A program made the position numbers and the translations under genes. Below the pieces are notes generated by a model. The model saw only the letters and a list, made by a program, of their open reading frames with translations, had not been told where the DNA came from and made no database searches. A stretch of 36,246 nt of DNA from Bacillota bacterium (GTDB lineage Bacteria > Bacillota > Clostridia > Peptostreptococcales > Anaerovoracaceae): the NCBI GenBank assembly GCA_017438285.1, contig JAFRVY010000116.1:1-36246 (forward strand), given 5' to 3'. Below, piece after piece: positions 7,386-16,312 of this stretch. How positions within the stretch are numbered: position 1 is the first letter of the stretch; each line of letters begins with the position of its first letter.

Positions 7386-9221
7386 CTAATCTGCAAACTG
7401 ACTGTTATATAAATCAGCATAAAATCCGTTCTTCTCCAGCAGCTCATCATGACTTCCCTGTTCGACGATATTGCCCTCGTTCATGACGAGAATGTAATCT
7501 GCGTCCTTGATCGTCGAAAGCCTGTGGGCGATAATAAAGCTCGTTCTGTCTGCCATGAGCTTGGCCATGGCGGACTGGATCTGACGCTCGGTTCTGGTAT
7601 CGACGGAACTCGTCGCTTCGTCGAAGATCAGTATCGGCGCATCCTCCAGGAACGCACTGGCTATGGTGATCAGCTGCTTCTGACCTGCCGAGATGTTGGT
7701 CGCCTCTTCGTTGATCTTCATCCTGTAACCCTTCGGCAGGGTTTTGATGAATCTGTGGGCGTGAGCCGCTTTTGCTGCAGCCCTGACCTCTTCGTCGGTG
7801 GCGTCAGTCCTTCCGTATCTGATGTTCTCCTTGACGGTACTGCTGTTAAGCCAGGTCTCCTGCAAAACCATGCCGAAGAGGGCTCTCAGATTGCTTCTCG
7901 ACATGTCTTTGATGTCGTGGCCATCGACGGAGATACTGCCGCCGTCGAGTTCATAGAACCGCATGAGCAGCTTGACGATGGTCGTCTTGCCGGCACCTGT
8001 CGGTCCGACGATCGCTACTCTCTGACCCGGCCTTGCCTCAAAGGAGAAGTCCGTTATAATCGGTTCGTTTTCTTTGTATCCGAATTTTACGTGATCAAAG
8101 GTCACTCTGCCCTGCACCTCTTCAGGATCCAGAACGACGGCAGGTTTCTTGTCAAGGTCTACCTCTTCTTCTTCGTCGAGAAGTTCGAAGACTCTCTCGG
8201 CAGCAGCCGCCGTGGACTGCAACTGGTTGGCGATGTTTGCCACCTGCTGTACCGGTTGATTAAAGGACCTGACGTACTGGATGAACGCCTGAATCTGTCC
8301 GATAGAGATCCTGCCCATGAGAGCCAGATATCCGCCGACCAGGCAGACGAGAACGTAAGCCAGATTGCCGATGAACTGGGTCAGCGGCATCATCAGTCCT
8401 GAGAGGAACTGAGATTTCCAGGCCGCCTCGCAGAGGGCATCGTTGTATTCATCAAACGTTTCTTCGGACATCTCTTCAAGATTAAAGGCCTTGACGATAT
8501 CGTGGCCGGAGTACATCTCCTCCACATGGCCGTTTACCTTGCCGAGGAATTTCTGCTGGTTCTTGAAGTGACGCTGCGACTTGCTGACCACGATCTTGAT
8601 GATCAGGAAGGATGCCGGTATGACGACCAGGGCAACCAGCGTCATGATCAGGCTGATTCTGACCATCATGATCAGAATTCCAATCAGCGTGACGATGGCA
8701 GTGATCATCTGCGTGATGGTTGCCGTCAGCGTCTGATTAACGGTCTCTATGTCGTTGATCATTCTGCTCTGCACCTCGCCGTACGGTACCCTGTCAAAAT
8801 ACTTAAGCGGCAGACGGTCGAGTTTCTTGGACATGCCGTCTCTGAGCGTATAGATGACCTTCTGGGATACGATGGCCATGATCCAGGCCTGCAGCGCTCC
8901 GAAGAGCCAGCTGGCCAGATACATTGCCAGGAGAATAATCAGTATCTTCAGCAGCGCATCATAATCGATTCCGCTTCCCATAACGCCCTGAACGACTTCG
9001 TCCGTAGCCATTCCGAGGATCGTCGGTGAAACGATCGCAAAGATCGTGCTGAGCATAGCCATAAAGAAGACGTTTGCCAGCTGAATGCGATAAGGCTTCA
9101 GGTATGAGGCGAGTTTGAGGATCGTGCCCTTGAAGTCATTGGCCTTTTCGCCCGGCATCATTTTCGCTGCGCGGCCGCCCTGTCCAGGAGGATGTTTTCG
9201 TTCGCCAAGATCTTTAGCCAT
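7386..9221 (-). CDS. ABC exporter subunit with the consensus ATPase site (half-transporter)
   Basis: A 611-residue half-size ABC exporter: six-helix membrane domain (about 40-340) followed by a nucleotide-binding domain. Walker A is GPTGAGKT (406-413), the signature is NISAGQ (509-514, deviating from LSGGQ), Walker B ends in FDEATSSVD with the catalytic Glu (535), and the H-loop is IIAHRLSTI. It starts 8 bases inside the previous gene, so the two are translationally coupled. Together they form a TM287/288 or LmrCD-type heterodimer in which this subunit supplies the active Walker B Glu and a deviant signature. Substrate (drug, lipid or peptide) cannot be told. No clear terminator follows. Confidence 0.9.
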   Translation of the reverse strand: MAKDLGERKHPPGQGGRAAKMMPGEKANDFKGTILKLASYLKPYRIQLANVFFMAMLSTIFAIVSPTILGMATDEVVQGVMGSGIDYDALLKILIILLAMYLASWLFGALQAWIMAIVSQKVIYTLRDGMSKKLDRLPLKYFDRVPYGEVQSRMINDIETVNQTLTATITQMITAIVTLIGILIMMVRISLIMTLVALVVIPASFLIIKIVVSKSQRHFKNQQKFLGKVNGHVEEMYSGHDIVKAFNLEEMSEETFDEYNDALCEAAWKSQFLSGLMMPLTQFIGNLAYVLVCLVGGYLALMGRISIGQIQAFIQYVRSFNQPVQQVANIANQLQSTAAAAERVFELLDEEEEVDLDKKPAVVLDPEEVQGRVTFDHVKFGYKENEPIITDFSFEARPGQRVAIVGPTGAGKTTIVKLLMRFYELDGGSISVDGHDIKDMSRSNLRALFGMVLQETWLNSSTVKENIRYGRTDATDEEVRAAAKAAHAHRFIKTLPKGYRMKINEEATNISAGQKQLITIASAFLEDAPILIFDEATSSVDTRTERQIQSAMAKLMADRTSFIIAHRLSTIKDADYILVMNEGNIVEQGSHDELLEKNGFYADLYNSQFAD

Positions 9222-10980
9222 TATCCCGCCCCCTTTCCAGTTCTTCCTCGCTCAGCTGCGAGCGGGCGATTTCACTGTAGACCTGACAGGTGCCCATGAG
9301 TTCGTCATGGGTACCGATGCCTGCGATCTGCCCGTCTTCAAGAACTATGATCTGATCCGCATCGAGAATCGTGTTGATCCTCTGTGCGATTATGATAAAG
9401 GTGCTCCCGGTCACTCTCTCCCTGAGAGCATTCCTGAGAGCCCTGTCAGTTGCGTAATCCAAAGCGCTGAAGCTGTCGTCGAATATCATGATCTGCGGCT
9501 TTTTGACCAGCGCTCTCGCGATGCAAAGCCTTTGCTTCTGACCGCCGGAAACGTTGGTTCCGCCCTGCGCGATTTCTGTCTCGAATCCGTCCGGTTTCTC
9601 TTCGATGAAACCGAGGGCCTGCGCGATCTCGGCCGCCTCTCTGAGATCACCCTCTGTTGCGTCCTGATTGCCGTAGCGGAGGTTGCTTTCGATGGTGCCG
9701 CTGAACAGCGTGCCCTTTTGCGGAACGAGTCCGATGAGGCTCCTGAGGTCTGCCTGCTTCATGTCTTTGACGTTGACCCCGTTGACGAGAACCTGCCCTT
9801 CCGTTGCATCATAAAATCTAGGTATCAGGTTGATGAGCGTCGACTTGCCGCACCCTGTACCGCCTATGATGGCTGTCATCTTGCCCGGCTGTGCTGTGAA
9901 TGAAATGCCGCTGAGTGCCTTTTCCTCTGCATCCGGATAAGTGAAGGAAACGTTCCTGAATTCAACTTCGCCGCCTTTTGCCTTTGTGCCTTCTTCGAGA
10001 AGCGGAACCGACTTCGGCTCCTCCGGATCGCTGATGGATATCGGGGTGTCAAGAATCTGTCCGACACGCTTAGCCGATACGGCCGCTCTCGGAATCATGA
10101 CAAAGATCATGGTGACGAACATGAAGGACATGATGACATGCATCGCGTATTGCAGATACGCCATCATATCGCCGATCATCAGCTGCTGTGCGTCTACCAG
10201 ATGTGCGCCGACCCATATGATGAGGACGCCGACGCCGCTCATGATGAGCGTCATGGTAGGAAGCATGAATGCCAGACATTTGTTGACGAAGATATAGAGC
10301 TTGGTCAGGTCGACGTTTGCCTCGTCGAAGCGCTCCTGTTCCTTGAACTCCGTTCTGAATGCCCTGACGACGAGAGTCCCCGAGAGTCTTTCTTTCATAA
10401 TGAGATTGACTCTGTCCAGTTTCTCCTGCATCATTCTGAATCTCGGGAAAATGGCCACGAAAGAGAAAATCATCAGCCCGCATACGCAAAGCAGCGCAAG
10501 TCCCACTGTCCATGACAGCGATACGCTGGTCTTGAGGGCCATAAAGACTGCGCCGATGCCCATGATCGGAGCGAAGATCATCATCCTCAGACTCATGACC
10601 GTCGCCTGCTGTATCATCTGCACGTCGTTGGTCGAGCGGGTGATGAGCGATGCCGTACTGAACTGCTCTATTTCGGCCCTGCTGAAAGCAGTAACCCTCG
10701 TAAAGAGGGCTTTCCTGATCTTTCGCGCGGCCTTGGCCGCCGTCAGGCTGGCAAACAAACTGCCGGACATGCTGAAAATGACCGCCGCAAAAGCAACGCC
10801 GATCATGATAATCCCCGTGTGTCTGATTCTGTCAAGGTCGCCTGCCACGATGCCGTTGTCTATGATGTCTGACATGAACATCGGCAGGAACAGCTCGCAC
10901 ATGACCTGCCCGAACAGCACGAGTATGATGATACACACAAATGGTATGTACTGTTTGTAGTAGCTGAGTACCGTTTTCAT
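9214..10980 (-). CDS. ABC exporter subunit with degenerate ATPase residues (half-transporter)
   Basis: Partner of the next gene. Residues 1-300 form the membrane domain and about 335-588 the nucleotide-binding domain. Walker A is GGTGCGKS (373-380) and the signature is a good NVSGGQ (476-481), but the Walker B Glu is Asp (IFDDSFSALD, 502) and the H-loop His is Gln (IIAQRINTI). These two changes are the known mark of the degenerate site in heterodimeric exporters. The start at 10980 (MKTVLSYYKQ) is preferred over a site 17 codons upstream, because the longer reading would run through the glyA terminator and AGGG/AAAAGG lies just before this ATG. Confidence 0.9.
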   Translation of the reverse strand: MKTVLSYYKQYIPFVCIIILVLFGQVMCELFLPMFMSDIIDNGIVAGDLDRIRHTGIIMIGVAFAAVIFSMSGSLFASLTAAKAARKIRKALFTRVTAFSRAEIEQFSTASLITRSTNDVQMIQQATVMSLRMMIFAPIMGIGAVFMALKTSVSLSWTVGLALLCVCGLMIFSFVAIFPRFRMMQEKLDRVNLIMKERLSGTLVVRAFRTEFKEQERFDEANVDLTKLYIFVNKCLAFMLPTMTLIMSGVGVLIIWVGAHLVDAQQLMIGDMMAYLQYAMHVIMSFMFVTMIFVMIPRAAVSAKRVGQILDTPISISDPEEPKSVPLLEEGTKAKGGEVEFRNVSFTYPDAEEKALSGISFTAQPGKMTAIIGGTGCGKSTLINLIPRFYDATEGQVLVNGVNVKDMKQADLRSLIGLVPQKGTLFSGTIESNLRYGNQDATEGDLREAAEIAQALGFIEEKPDGFETEIAQGGTNVSGGQKQRLCIARALVKKPQIMIFDDSFSALDYATDRALRNALRERVTGSTFIIIAQRINTILDADQIIVLEDGQIAGIGTHDELMGTCQVYSEIARSQLSEEELERGRDNG

Positions 10981-11013
10981 CCTTTTCCCTTTTGTTATCC
11001 CAATTCTCCCATC

Positions 11014-11046
11014 AAAAGACCGTACCAGCAAAGCAGTACGGCCTTT
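11014..11046 (-). terminator. glyA terminator
   Basis: In the minus-strand RNA, AAAGGCCGUAC pairs with GUACGGUCUUU (one G-U pair, loop of about ten) and runs into four U residues. It lies about 30 bases after the glyA stop and just before the ABC exporter start. Confidence 0.8.
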
Positions 11047-11076
11047 GAACTGATATTTTATTTTAATACGAAATCA

Positions 11077-12330
11077 TTAATAAGGAAAGTTTTTGTGAAG
11101 CGGATATTTATCTGTGAGTCCCTTTACGATGGCTCTTGCTTCATCCATCTTAGCTTCATCTTCTCCCTTGCAGTCAATGACCAGTGAAATGGCATCGGTG
11201 ACTTTCTTGACATCGTCTTCCTTGAAGCCTCTTGACGTCATTGCCGGCGTGCCCATTCTGAGACCTGATGTAACCATCGGCTTTCTCGGGTCGTTCGGGA
11301 TGGCGTTCTTGTTCGTCGTGATGTTGGCTTCGTCCAGAAGTCTCTCCGCCTTCTTTCCTGAAATGTCTTTGTTCAGGAGCTTGACGAGGATCAGGTGGTT
11401 GTCGCTGCCGCCGGATACCAGTTCGAAGTCATGTGCGTTCATGCCCTGAACCAGCGCCTGGCAGTTGTCAATGACCTGCTGCTGATATGCCTTGAATTCA
11501 GGTTCCATAGCTTCCTTGAGACATACAGCCTTAGCAGCGATCACATGCATGAGCGGTCCGCCCTGGAGTCCAGGGAAGATAGCCGAGTTGATCGCCTTCT
11601 TGTATTCCTCGGTGCAGAGGATCAGGCCGCCTCTCGGTCCTCTCAGTGTCTTGTGTGTTGTCGTCGTTACGATGTCTGCGTAAGGAACCGGGTTCTCGTG
11701 GAGTCCTGCAGCAACCAGTCCTGCGATGTGAGCCATGTCTACCATCATGATAGCGCCGACTTCATCAGCGATCTCCTTGAAGGTCTTGAAGTCGATTGCT
11801 CTCGGATAAGCGGATGCGCCGGCAACGATGAGCTTAGGCTTGTGTTCCTTTGCCATCTGTCTTACGTTGTCGTAGTCGATCCTCTCGTCCTCGCCCAGTC
11901 CGTAAGCGACGAAGTTGTATGATTTACCTGAAATGTTAACCGGGGATCCGTGTGAAAGGTGTCCGCCGTTTGAAAGGTCCATTCCGAGAACGGTATCGCC
12001 ATATTCGAGCACTGCCTGATATACGGCCGTGTTGGCGTTTGCTCCTGAATGGGCCTGTACGTTTGCGTGATCCGCTCCGAAGAGTTTGCATGCTCTGTCG
12101 ATAGCCAGCTGCTCTACCTCATCGACGAATTCGCAGCCGCCGTAGTATCTCTTGCCCGGATACCCTTCGGCGTACTTGTTCGTCAGTGCGCTTCCCATCG
12201 CCTCCATGATCTCATAGTTTACGAAGTTTTCGGAAGCAATCATTTCGATTTTCGTTTCCTGACGGTTGATCTCTCTCTTGATCGATGCAGCAACTTCAGG
12301 ATCTGCTTTTTCCAAGTAATTGAAATACAT
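11077..12330 (-). CDS. glyA: Serine hydroxymethyltransferase
   Basis: PLP enzyme that converts serine and tetrahydrofolate to glycine and 5,10-methylenetetrahydrofolate, the main source of one-carbon units. The 417-residue product has normal family length. Visible signatures include [18 protein letters not shown] near the N-terminus, [18 protein letters not shown] (56-73), [13 protein letters not shown], the [14 protein letters not shown] strand and the PLP lysine in [15 protein letters not shown] (K227). It starts at 12330 with an AAGGAGAG ribosome binding site and has its own promoter and terminator, so it is a single-gene unit. Identification is secure. Confidence 0.98.
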   Translation of the reverse strand: MYFNYLEKADPEVAASIKREINRQETKIEMIASENFVNYEIMEAMGSALTNKYAEGYPGKRYYGGCEFVDEVEQLAIDRACKLFGADHANVQAHSGANANTAVYQAVLEYGDTVLGMDLSNGGHLSHGSPVNISGKSYNFVAYGLGEDERIDYDNVRQMAKEHKPKLIVAGASAYPRAIDFKTFKEIADEVGAIMMVDMAHIAGLVAAGLHENPVPYADIVTTTTHKTLRGPRGGLILCTEEYKKAINSAIFPGLQGGPLMHVIAAKAVCLKEAMEPEFKAYQQQVIDNCQALVQGMNAHDFELVSGGSDNHLILVKLLNKDISGKKAERLLDEANITTNKNAIPNDPRKPMVTSGLRMGTPAMTSRGFKEDDVKKVTDAISLVIDCKGEDEAKMDEARAIVKGLTDKYPLHKNFPY

Positions 12331-12393
12331 ATATTCTCTCCTTATTGATTAAAAAAATCGGTTGAAATAGTATCTATTCTATTGCTTTCGTTC

Positions 12394-12423
12394 ATTATAT
12401 CCAATCGGTCTTCGCGATTTAAA
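12394..12423 (-). promoter_or_regulatory. Putative glyA promoter
   Basis: The minus strand shows a perfect -10 TATAAT (12394-12399) with a weak -35 TTTAAA (12418-12423) at 18 bases. This would give an untranslated leader of about 56 bases. The remaining upstream stretch to 12496 is AT-rich and I see no riboswitch in it. Confidence 0.6.
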
Positions 12424-12496
12424 GACTTTATGAACAAAAACATAAAATATACAAATATTCCTCGAGACACCACGCTAAAGCAAAGTCTTGCCGGTG

Positions 12497-14065
12497 CTAG
12501 GTGACCGAGCGCTCTAGCCGCTTCAGCGCCAGGGCCATGGTCAGTCCCGGAATGACTCTGTTTCCGGTGACTTCAACACCGAGCATCTCGTTGATCTTCT
12601 TGAGCCTGTACTGTACCGTGTTGGCGTGGATGTTCATGATCTCGGCAGTCTTGCTGCTGTTCATGCCCGCGTCAAGCACGAAGGTCTCTAGCGTGTACAG
12701 CAGCTGCTTGCTCTTGTTCTCGCCGGCTTCCTTGAACGGTTCCAAAAGCTCAACGTAGTTCTTCTTGACGAAGCCTCCCTGGATCTGTATGTTGATGCAG
12801 TTGTTCACCAGTGTCAGTTCGTACTTCGTAAACACTCTCTTGTACGGAAATACGCTTTGCACGAACGTCCAGCTTTCGCTGATGAGTTTGTACGCATCTC
12901 CAGCGCCTTCGATGCCATTCAGTCCCGTCACGTGGAAGATCCTCGCACCCTTATCTGCCTTGAGCCTGGCAAACAGGTTCGCGCACTCGTTCTGCTGCGC
13001 GCTCCGATTGCTGTTGTCGACGGTGTTCAGGATCATGCCGTAGGTCTCGTCTTCTTCGGTGATCTTCATGATCTCCAGATCCGTTCTCTTCTCGAATTCT
13101 GCAAAGGCATGACTTTCGGTCTCTCTGCCGAAGCCCTTGGAGAAGAAGACGCACACGATATCCGACCCCTGAATCTTCGCTTCATCCTGCAGCGTGTAAG
13201 CCAGAGACTTGTTGCCGCGAATGAGGGCTTTGATGAACTCCGACTTGGCGTCGCGCTCAGGAGTGTACTTCCACATGCCCATGGCCAGCTCGATGATCTC
13301 GGCAAGCTTGGTGATCTCGCCTGCCGTGTAGGAGTCCTCGTTATCGACGATCAGCATGTAGTATTTCTCACTGCCGATGTTCACGAGGCCCCAGTAAGTG
13401 AGTGCGCCGTCGACATCGATGAGCGTATAGGTGTTGCCCATTTCCGTCTCGACTTTCTTTTCTTTACCCTGTCTGATAGCGTCCGAAAGTTTGACCTTGT
13501 GACGCGTTTCCACCGACAGGACCGGGTTGAAGTCCTCGCTCAGGAGAACGACCTGGAAGTCGTTGCTGATGGCAGCCTCTCTGACCGCAGCCTGAAAGTT
13601 CGTGTGTTTTTCGAAGTTGAGAAGGTGGAATACCGTGTTGCTGATCAGACTGTTTCTGAAATTGTCGCCGTACAGCACGCGGTCCATGATCTCGGATATT
13701 GCATCGGAGTAGCAGGCATCCTGCGGCATCAGGAGAAGCGGCAGTCCCACTTCTTCTGCAGCCTTTATGACCCGCTCGTCCAGTTTCTTTACGATCCTCC
13801 CAACGAAGAAAACCGCGAGGGCTGAACAGTTGTCGACAGCTCCCCTGACGATTTCGCACTGCCTCTGCACATCGTTTCTGACACCGAGGAATCCTGTCAG
13901 CAGGACCTCAGTCTCATAACATTTGAGCAGGTTAAAATCAGCCGCATCGCCGATGTCGAGAACCGATACTGATCTGACTTCGTTGGTAAGGTTCCTCGCA
14001 CCTGCAAGGACCTGCGCTTCCTTAAAGACGCTGAGTTCGAGGCAATCGTTTACTGTCACTTTCAT
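12497..14065 (-). CDS. PucR-family transcriptional regulator
   Basis: A 522-residue regulator. The N-terminal part (about 5-125) matches the PucR-type sensory domain ([25 protein letters not shown]..., with VLLTGF and a region ending GLPLLLMP). The C-terminal part (about 460-512) is the PucR/CdaR helix-turn-helix: LLYTLETFVLDAGMNSSKTA followed by the HANTVQYRLKKI recognition segment. The middle resembles the GGDEF-like linker seen in this family. Its start codon overlaps the ftsH stop by one base (TAATG), so its translation is probably coupled to ftsH. PucR family members often respond to purines or other metabolites; the signal here is unknown. It has no obvious target operator that I could identify in the window. 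Confidence 0.85.
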   Translation of the reverse strand: MKVTVNDCLELSVFKEAQVLAGARNLTNEVRSVSVLDIGDAADFNLLKCYETEVLLTGFLGVRNDVQRQCEIVRGAVDNCSALAVFFVGRIVKKLDERVIKAAEEVGLPLLLMPQDACYSDAISEIMDRVLYGDNFRNSLISNTVFHLLNFEKHTNFQAAVREAAISNDFQVVLLSEDFNPVLSVETRHKVKLSDAIRQGKEKKVETEMGNTYTLIDVDGALTYWGLVNIGSEKYYMLIVDNEDSYTAGEITKLAEIIELAMGMWKYTPERDAKSEFIKALIRGNKSLAYTLQDEAKIQGSDIVCVFFSKGFGRETESHAFAEFEKRTDLEIMKITEEDETYGMILNTVDNSNRSAQQNECANLFARLKADKGARIFHVTGLNGIEGAGDAYKLISESWTFVQSVFPYKRVFTKYELTLVNNCINIQIQGGFVKKNYVELLEPFKEAGENKSKQLLYTLETFVLDAGMNSSKTAEIMNIHANTVQYRLKKINEMLGVEVTGNRVIPGLTMALALKRLERSVT

Positions 14066-16236
14066 TATTCCTCATCTCCCTTGCTATCGCCGGCCGTGTC
14101 TTCTGGAGTTTCTTCCGGGACTTCTGAAAGAACTTCTTCAGGACCTTCTTCGTCCGGTTCATCCTTAGGCATCTCAACCGGTTCCGCTGTGTTGGTGACG
14201 TCGTTGTATGTCATGACTTTTGGCTTGAATCTGGCGTTCTTTCCCTGCTCGTTTATGAGCTCCGCCAGTTCCTCGAGGCCTTCCTGCTTCCGTTCTTCGG
14301 CTTCACGCATCTGTCTTTCGCGCTCTTCCTTACGTCTCTTCTTGGCCTCCTTTGCCTCTGCTTTGTCCTTTTCCTTCTGCTCTTCGCCTTTGAGTTTCAT
14401 TTCTTCGGCGAGTTCCTCAGGCGTCTTGTTGCCTTCATAGAGATCTACGAACTGCTGTCCGTCGAGGGTCTCGACCAAGAGCAGTCCTTCGGCAACAGCC
14501 TTCAGCTGATCGATATGCTCTTCGAGTATGGTCATCGCAGCATCGTAAGCTTCCTGAATGATCGCCTTGACTTCTTCGTCGATCTCGTTGGCCGTCTCTT
14601 CGGAGTATGCCTGCTTGGATGTGAAATCCTTACCCAGGAATACTTCTTCGGATGAGCTGTAGTTTACAGGACCGAGCTTTTCGCTGAAGCCGTACTTGGT
14701 GACCATCTCTCTGGCGATATCCGTCGCTCTCTGTATGTCGTTGCTTGCGCCTGTGCTGATGTCATCCAGCGTAAGCTTTTCGGCAACACGTCCGCCAAGC
14801 AGATGGATGATCTGCTCGCGCATTTCTTCTTTCGTGCCGTAGTATTTGTCTTCCTTTGGCAGGATCATGGTAAATCCGCCGGCTCTGCCTCTCGGGATGA
14901 TCGTGATCTGGTGAACCGGATCCGACTTCGGCAGACAGTGGGCGACGACAGCGTGACCGGCTTCGTGATACGCGGTCAGCTTCCTTTCTTCTTCGCTGAT
15001 GACTCTGCTCTTCTTCTCCGGACCTGCGATAACCTTGGTGATCGCCTCCTCTATCTCTTCCATGCGGATGATCATGCCGTTTCTACGAGCCGCCAGGAGG
15101 GCTGCTTCATTAAGCATATTCTCGATATCCGCAGGAGTGAACCCAGGCGTTCTCCTTGCCAGCACGACCGGATCAACGTCCTTATCGAGCGGCTTGTTCC
15201 TCGAGTGAACCTTGAATATTTCTTCTCTTCCTGTGATGTCAGGAATTCCGATAACGATCTGTCTGTCGAATCTGCCCGGTCTGAGCAGCGCCGGGTCGAG
15301 AACGTCAGGTCTGTTTGTCGCCGCGAGGATGATGATGCCGGAGTTCTCTGCGAATCCGTCCATCTCAACCAGCAGCTGGTTCAGCGTCTGTTCTCTTTCG
15401 TCATGACCGCCGCCAAGTCCTGCGCCTCTCTTACGTCCGACCGCATCGATCTCGTCGATGAAGACGATACACGGTGCGTTCTTCTTTGCCTGTTCAAACA
15501 GGTCTCTGACTCTGGATGCGCCGACACCGACGAACATCTCAACGAAGTCGGAGCCGCTGATAGTGAAGAACGGAACTTCCGCCTCGCCGGCCGTGGCCTT
15601 TGAGATATATGTCTTACCTGTTCCCGGAGGACCGACGAGCAGAATGCCCTTAGGGATTCTCGCTCCCAGACTGTTATACTTGGCAGGATGCTTCAGGAAG
15701 TCAACGATCTCTTCCAATTCTTCCTTTTCTTCCTTCAGTCCAGCAACATCCTTGAATGTGATCTTCTTCAGTTCGTCCTTTCTGGCGAGCTTCGCTCTGC
15801 TCTTTCCGAAGGACATGGCCTTGCCTCCACCGCCCTGCTGCCTCATGATGAAGATGAAGAAGAATACCATGATTCCGATCATCAGCATGGTCGGAAGTAT
15901 GGTGATCCATATGGACTCCTCATGCGGCGGCGGACTGTCGAGTTTCAACTCCCCGCTGTCAACCTGTGGCATGATGTACATCTCATAGATGTAGTTCAGA
16001 TCTACTGCGCTGTTCACATACGAATAAACCTTTTTACCCGAAACGAGTTCCGCTGTAAGCTTGGTTTCATCAACCACGATGCTCTCAACGTCCTTCTGCT
16101 TCAGATGGGTTATCATCGTAGATGTCTTGATCTGCTTCATATCCGGTTCCTTGTCACCGGAAAAGAAATAGAAAAAGCCCAGAACTACCGCAAAAATGAT
16201 GATGTAAATCGTGATGTTTTTGCTAAATCTTTTCAA
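14065..16236 (-). CDS. ftsH: ATP-dependent zinc metalloprotease FtsH
   Basis: Membrane-anchored AAA+ protease that degrades misfolded membrane proteins and regulators. Two membrane segments (about 8-26 and 110-131) flank a short external domain. The AAA domain has Walker A GPPGTGKT (202-209), Walker B IVFIDEID (257-264) and the SRH with RPGRFDRQI (319-327). The protease domain has the zinc site HEAGH (424-428) and a downstream Asp in TGASND (500). At 723 residues it is longer than the usual 610-650: residues from about 610 on form a Lys/Glu-rich helical stretch and then an acidic Pro/Glu/Asp tail. The gene usually lies near tilS and hpt in Bacillota; here tilS is about 5 kb away and hpt is absent from the window. 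Confidence 0.97.
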   Translation of the reverse strand: MKRFSKNITIYIIIFAVVLGFFYFFSGDKEPDMKQIKTSTMITHLKQKDVESIVVDETKLTAELVSGKKVYSYVNSAVDLNYIYEMYIMPQVDSGELKLDSPPPHEESIWITILPTMLMIGIMVFFFIFIMRQQGGGGKAMSFGKSRAKLARKDELKKITFKDVAGLKEEKEELEEIVDFLKHPAKYNSLGARIPKGILLVGPPGTGKTYISKATAGEAEVPFFTISGSDFVEMFVGVGASRVRDLFEQAKKNAPCIVFIDEIDAVGRKRGAGLGGGHDEREQTLNQLLVEMDGFAENSGIIILAATNRPDVLDPALLRPGRFDRQIVIGIPDITGREEIFKVHSRNKPLDKDVDPVVLARRTPGFTPADIENMLNEAALLAARRNGMIIRMEEIEEAITKVIAGPEKKSRVISEEERKLTAYHEAGHAVVAHCLPKSDPVHQITIIPRGRAGGFTMILPKEDKYYGTKEEMREQIIHLLGGRVAEKLTLDDISTGASNDIQRATDIAREMVTKYGFSEKLGPVNYSSSEEVFLGKDFTSKQAYSEETANEIDEEVKAIIQEAYDAAMTILEEHIDQLKAVAEGLLLVETLDGQQFVDLYEGNKTPEELAEEMKLKGEEQKEKDKAEAKEAKKRRKEERERQMREAEERKQEGLEELAELINEQGKNARFKPKVMTYNDVTNTAEPVEMPKDEPDEEGPEEVLSEVPEETPEDTAGDSKGDEE

Positions 16237-16283
16237 ACTCTACTCCCTTCATTTTTGTTGTTGCATAACAAAATTTGCACTAT

Positions 16284-16312
16284 ATTCTACCACGAATACA
16301 CCAACTGTTCAA
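16284..16312 (-). promoter_or_regulatory. Putative ftsH promoter inside the aro fusion 3' end
   Basis: The minus strand carries -35 TTGAAC (16307-16312), 17 bases, then -10 TAGAAT (16284-16289). The -35 and the spacer lie within the last codons of the aro fusion gene. This would give ftsH and the PucR gene their own transcript, with a leader of about 40 bases. Confidence 0.5.

Noticed and set aside
6907..7486. Ser-, Pro- or Leu-rich plus-strand frames opposite the acidic protein
   Set aside because: They only mirror the GAA/GCT-rich coding tract of the minus-strand gene; low-complexity repeats explain the long open frames.
11014..11031. Longer N-terminus for the 9214 ABC exporter gene
   Set aside because: The extended frame would include the glyA terminator hairpin, while the ATG at 10980 has a ribosome binding site and a typical ABC exporter N-terminus.
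12331..12496. Riboswitch or other RNA element before glyA
   Set aside because: The 166-base region is AT-rich with a promoter-like -10, and I could not build any conserved riboswitch core.
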